From Desulfobacterales bacterium (GTDB lineage Bacteria; Desulfobacterota; Desulfobacteria; Desulfobacterales; C00003060), in NCBI GenBank assembly GCA_030613145.1, contig JAUWMM010000166.1, forward strand, positions 1-5,336: a stretch of DNA of 5,336 bases. The letters run 5' to 3'. Position 1 is the first letter of the stretch; each line of letters starts with the position of its first letter. The notes below the pieces were generated by a model. It was given only the letters and a program-made list of their open reading frames with translations, did not search any database and was not told the DNA's origin. Below are positions 4,883-5,336 of the stretch, piece after piece. The position numbers and the translations under genes were made by a program.

Positions 4883-5336
4883 ATGTTGAATTTGGGCCAA
4901 ATCCGCAATCTGCGGTCTGCTATCCGAAATACCATCAAGGGCTCATACAAATATTTCTTATTCAGCCTCTCTTTTTCCCTGTTGATCCTTATTTTTTCTG
5001 TTTCTCTTGTGGCTGCCGAGGGGGATATCACCCTTTTGCTCGTTACAGAGGAACAACACAGCGACAACTTTTACAGGAGCGAAGTAGATGAGATAAGCGT
5101 TTACACCACCATAATCAAACCCGGCATCGCTGCCAGGACCTGGACGGACCGGAGTTCAGTCTTTTTTGCCTATTCGCCTACCTTTAACTACTACAGCGAT
5201 GACAGTGACACGCTTGACACATCTGACGACAATTTTGTCGGACACGAATTGGACTTTATGGCGGAAACCACATTTTATGAGCGGCTTAAATTGAGCCTCA
5301 CCGAGAGGCTTCGGAAGACCAGGGAGCCCGGGGCTT
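4883..5336 (+). CDS. Probable outer-membrane beta-barrel protein, N-terminal part (runs off the window)
   Basis: An open frame from the ATG at 4883 reaches the window end without a stop, giving 151 residues of an incomplete protein. Residues 1-23 are basic, about 24-43 form a strongly hydrophobic segment (FLFSLSFSLLILIFSVSLV), and VAA-EGD suggests signal-peptidase cleavage after residue 45. The mature part shows alternating polar/apolar strands rich in aromatic residues: ITLLLVTEEQHSDNFY, ISVYTTIIKPGIAART, SVFFAYSPTFNYY, HELDFMAETTFYE and LKLSLTERLRKTRE. Acidic loops (DDSDTLDTSDD) separate them. This pattern of a strand, SDN, a strand ending in PGI, and then YSPTFNYY is typical of beta-barrel outer-membrane proteins, including those near polysaccharide-export or exosortase gene sets (from general knowledge). 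The exact family cannot be fixed from this fragment. It lies 77 nt after the 22-residue-repeat gene on the same strand. The CDS call is firm; the barrel role is an inference. Confidence 0.75.
   Translation, partial: MLNLGQIRNLRSAIRNTIKGSYKYFLFSLSFSLLILIFSVSLVAAEGDITLLLVTEEQHSDNFYRSEVDEISVYTTIIKPGIAARTWTDRSSVFFAYSPTFNYYSDDSDTLDTSDDNFVGHELDFMAETTFYERLKLSLTERLRKTREPGA

Overview
The window looks like a stretch of chromosome from a Gram-negative bacterium of moderate GC. The best guess is a deltaproteobacterium (Desulfobacterota, sulfate-reducer-like). The Gram-negative call rests on a partial gene that looks like an outer-membrane beta-barrel. The phylum guess rests on the gene set and the style of intergenic inverted-repeat elements, so it is inference and not proven by any marker gene here.

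Layout, left to right. Positions 1-260 carry no gene, only short direct and inverted repeats. A forward pair follows: nadC (261-1088, quinolinate phosphoribosyltransferase, NAD biosynthesis) and, 34 nt later, a divergent ketoacyl-ACP-synthase-III-like (FabH/thiolase fold) enzyme whose likely start is the ATG at 1123 (ends 2166). Positions 2167-2662 hold a non-coding repeat block. An outer imperfect inverted repeat (about 2165-2551) encloses a second inverted-repeat-bounded element (2359-2500), and the outer left arm touches the stop codon of the FabH-like gene. proC (pyrroline-5-carboxylate reductase, last step of proline synthesis) lies on the minus strand at 2663-3520, convergent with the nadC pair. 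Positions 3521-3905 hold a second mobile-looking palindromic element made of C5-6/G5-6 hairpins (3586-3671, within a wider inverted repeat 3544-3701), then an AT-rich likely promoter region.

The last part encodes two exported proteins on the plus strand. The first, best started at 3960, is a signal-peptide-bearing, Ala/Gly-rich protein of about 281 residues. It is built from degenerate repeats with a 22-residue period and has a Pro/Glu-rich tail; I do not recognise it as a named family. The second starts at 4883, runs off the window end, and looks like the N-terminus of an outer-membrane beta-barrel. The 77-nt gap and shared strand suggest co-transcription and possibly a joint envelope or surface role.

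The nadC and proC genes are ordinary housekeeping genes. The parts worth a second look are the 22-residue-repeat exported protein with its beta-barrel neighbour, the nested inverted-repeat element behind the FabH-like gene, and the FabH-like enzyme itself.
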